This document shows positions 61,437 through 64,000 of a DNA stretch of 64,000 nt, in pieces; within the stretch, counting starts at the first letter, position 1, and each line of letters starts with the position of its first letter. The stretch is taken from NCBI RefSeq assembly GCF_037975245.1, contig NC_092576.1, forward strand, positions 36,174,611 through 36,238,610. Direction: 5' to 3'. Below the pieces are notes generated by a model. That model searched no databases, was not told where the DNA came from, and saw only the letters and a program-made list of their open reading frames with translations. Both the position numbers and the translations under genes were made by a program. The stretch comes from Apostichopus japonicus (Eukaryota; Echinodermata; Holothuroidea; Aspidochirotida; Stichopodidae).

Positions 61437-61513
61437 CCTATATGACTGTCTGCTGCCCTCATCGATACCCGTCGGACCATCTCTATCCACACTGAAATCT
61501 CGGGGAGTGAAAG
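61437..61513 (+). CDS. Exon 'b' paralogue in the duplicated segment
   Basis: A 77-bp exon with intact acceptor (CTGATTATAG) and donor (AAAG|GTAAAG), same phases as 16769-16845. It encodes LYDCLLPSSIPVGPSLSTLK then SRGVK. It differs from copy 2 of exon b at seven bases, all in the 5' half. The partner exons a and c are not visible around it, so it may belong to a paralogous gene continuing to the right, or be an orphan exon. Its phase does not fit ATG101 exon 4. Confidence 0.65.
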
Positions 61514-62425
61514 GTAAAGTTCATATTTATTATTCGATTGATGACTCTGTCATGTGTCATGTTGTTTACAGTTCAAACCATTTCAGTAGCCGACATTGAT
61601 CGGGTTTTAGTTTCAGTCAAACTGAGGGCGCTAAATATCACCGGGCGTCTTTGCCTGTTGCAGTAAACATGTACAGATCTTCATGAGTCAGAAACTTTGG
61701 GAGTTATCGTTAATTGTTGATGTTGTATAATACACAGTATAGTGTACTTTGCAACAAGCTGAGTAAATTGGTTTTCTTGATAAAGTCAATCTGCTGCATT
61801 GAAGACTGTCATAAGCCATCACGATCCTACATTATTTAGAAGAAAATACTTATAACTGTGTACTGAGCCCATCTTACAGAAACCAATACTAGAATAAAAT
61901 AAAGACAGGCTGTTTGATTGCGTACGTCATTAGAAATAGCAATATAAACAGTATCGTAGGAAGCCATTTAACATACGGAGACAGAAAGGGATTTTGTTAG
62001 GTCTTAGGGTTTTCTTTCGGTACTACGGTGGCTAAAGGGGGATACTGGAAATGTTGCTTTTTTATACCGAAAACTCAAAATTTCAATCTCAAATTTCGGG
62101 TTATTTTCTCTAATTTCCAACTATTTATCAAAAAGTAGCATCGATGAATTGTCGACTTCTTCATCGAAATATTGACGATGTTTGTCGGAAAGTCTACTTT
62201 GTTTATTATGACCTGACCGTTAATACATTTTAAATTGATGTTTAGAAATGAAATTGTTAAATTGATGACAAGAGCTCCTTTTAGACCCATCTATTTAAAT
62301 TTGACTTCTATGTCAGACTGCTACATTCTGTCAAAAAGTTGAGAAAAGTCGAAACACGACGGATGAAGAAACGTATGGAAATGAACTCACACCATTACAG
62401 AGTTGCGACTAATGATCCAACTGTA

Positions 62426-64000
62426 CACTCTAAAAAACGTGTTTAGGAATTGGACATTTTCCGTGATTATAAACATGTCCTAAACCTAAACACTCCCTAA
62501 ACCGTGTTTAATATGATTACACTTAGTGTATGATTCCTAAACACTTCAGTGTAAAAACACTTTTTAATACAGAGCCTGATCACCCTAATTAGCATATCGA
62601 TGCGGATTGGTTATTACCATCACGTGCCTAGAATCGTTCGTTCGTTCACCACGGCCTAAAGCGTCACAATCACGATCGTTCGGAAAGAATTTTCCAAACA
62701 GTTTTCAAGGATGACAAGGATGTATCCCATCGACGTTGATGAACAGAATTTCCGTAAAAGGCTGACTGGGAAGGTGCATCCAGATGCCATCGACATTTTC
62801 ATTGGTAAATAATGATTCTTCCTTAACATTGGCATTAGAAACAAATAATTCGAAGCAATCTCGACTTCGGTCCGAAGATCACATAGCCTAGGCTAACTGT
62901 ATGTTACAACTTACAGTGTTGAGCTGTGCTAGGCCCATGCACGAGTATAACGTGTTTCCTATGCAATATCACGTTAGGCTATCGCATTGGCTAGTGTCAG
63001 TGAACATCCTGACAATTCATCAAATTACTGGGCGAGTATAAATGACAAATGTGCTAGGCCCATTCCAAGCACATACTTGGTGTCTACTTGTAGACCTACA
63101 TCTAATGCCCATATAAGGGCACATTGGAGTATCATCATGAACATGAACATATTTATTGTTAAGTTGAACTACAATTCAATCCCACATGCACAGATGCACA
63201 ACTGAGACCTTTCTTTTAAAATGAACTGAAAACCTGACATTTTTCATGCACAGGCCAAATTTTCCATGCAAAGATCCAACATAACACCCTGTACATGTGC
63301 ATCTGTGCACGTCAAACCCATCGATATCGAAGACATTAATTTGATGTATTTGAATGGTTCATATACTGTAGGCTATCGAAAAGAATTCGCTGTCTGTCAT
63401 TCTGTTCCAATTTCTTATACTGGCAATAACAGCAATTTTTGACATTTTTTTTCAATTCATAACATTTCCACAAAATTACTTTTGTTAATGTTACCTGAAT
63501 TTTCACTTGGCGAATGCAAACATCATTCTCATTGATCAGTGATCACCTACAAAAAAGTGTTTTGATCCCATTTCTCCATTTCTATGCATTTTATGTGACA
63601 AGGTTGCCCAGTATTCAACCCCCCAAACAAACAAATCCATTTAAAAGATGATTCTCTACAGTTTGATGCCCATAGTTCCTGAATTGACAGAACAATCAAT
63701 ATTAGGTATATACATCTTGAAGTGTTCCTTCCAGCTTAAAACCCTTTACCTTTTTTGCATGCAAATTGGACATGATTTTTCTGACCATTTTCACAAATTG
63801 ATAACTCCCAGACCCAACCCCCCAGTAAGTGGTCTCATTTGAAATAGGAAAGTATAAGCTTTCATTTGATACTAAATTTAGGGGGGGGGGGGTACAGTAG
63901 GCTATAGTGGATGAAATTTCTGAAAAAAGTGTCCCCTTTTCCCTTGTGACCTCAAAATTTGACCTTTTGACCTCCAATTTGACCCCGGCATTCCCAAAAT
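62426..64000. mobile_element. Left end of a second TA-target element (runs off the window)
   Basis: At TA (62424-62425) the segmental duplication stops and CACTCTAAAAAACGTGTTTA begins. The first 11 bases equal those of the 13338-16012 element, but the subterminal array is different: GTGTTTAGG / CCTAAACAC words in both orientations to about 62565. The sister locus has the empty TA at 17781-17782. A possible first exon (62711-62814, MTRMYPIDVDEQNFRKR..., donor ATTG|GTAAAT) reads inward but is unsupported. The right end is beyond 64000, and the rest of the tail shows no recognisable gene. Confidence 0.72.

Larger units (their letters stand above)
57327..62425 (+). repeat. Segmental duplication, copy 2
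   Basis: Colinear with 8574-17782 in the same orientation. It starts at TGTCTGGTTTTAAATCGT, includes an intact exon b (61437-61513) and ends where a TA-target element interrupts it. A (TA)n run at 57607-57645 is private to this copy. Its noncoding divergence from copy 1 is clearly higher than that between composite blocks I and II. Confidence 0.9.

Noticed and set aside
62656-62844. 62-codon minus-strand frame near the left end of the last element
   Set aside because: No recognisable domain. The + strand alternative at 62711-62814 is equally weak, so neither is called as a gene.

Overview
This is animal nuclear DNA with compact exons, GT-AG introns, dense transposon debris and long tandem repeats, and very few long open frames. 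Echinoderm-type features are the recurrent AGGCCTAGGCCT words, LRR-like exon families of the kind seen in expanded invertebrate innate-immune genes, and tRNA-derived SINEs with marine-invertebrate character. I infer a marine invertebrate deuterostome, most likely an echinoderm (possibly a sea cucumber). The species call is inference only.

Region 1 (about 1-24500, + strand) holds the 3' part of a gene built from a repeating four-exon cassette. The exons are a 2156-2364, b 3333-3409, c 4098-4153, d 5094-5213, a' 6540-6748, b' 16769-16845, c' 18794-18864, and a probable short terminal exon at 24200-24217. Lengths and phases recur (a 209 bp, b 77 bp, d 120 bp; phases 0-2-1-0), so one cassette encodes a whole number of codons. 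The product looks like a degenerate LRR-type repeat region, perhaps the C-terminus of an NLR-like protein. The large introns contain a 700-bp hAT-like element, a 2.7-kb TA-target element, a second hAT-like element and a 5'-truncated CR1/L2-like LINE with an intact reverse-transcriptase frame.

Region 2 (about 24.5-32 kb) is intergenic, with dispersed repeats and a 114-bp tandem repeat.

Region 3 (32.1-51.8 kb, + strand) holds the first four coding exons of the autophagy gene ATG101 (32138-32167, 33367-33444, 46783-46866, 51660-51767), 100 codons in total; the C-terminal half is not visible. Its introns are swollen by repeats. A 153/157-bp minisatellite has copied the exon 2 / intron 2 junction about ten times. 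A 68-bp satellite runs for 7.6 kb (about 112 units). A ~75-bp minisatellite fills most of 47.2-51.2 kb and contains a hAT-like insertion and a 947-bp tandem duplication.

Region 4 (51.8-56 kb) is a second copy of the composite block that surrounds the 68-bp satellite in ATG101 intron 2; here the satellite has only about 6 units. Both blocks carry the same decayed transposon-type coding remnants.

Region 5 (57.3-62.4 kb) is a diverged duplicate of 8.6-17.8 kb, including an intact copy of exon b (61437-61513). The two copies carry different transposon insertions and act as empty-site controls for each other. The window ends inside a further TA-target element that starts at 62426.
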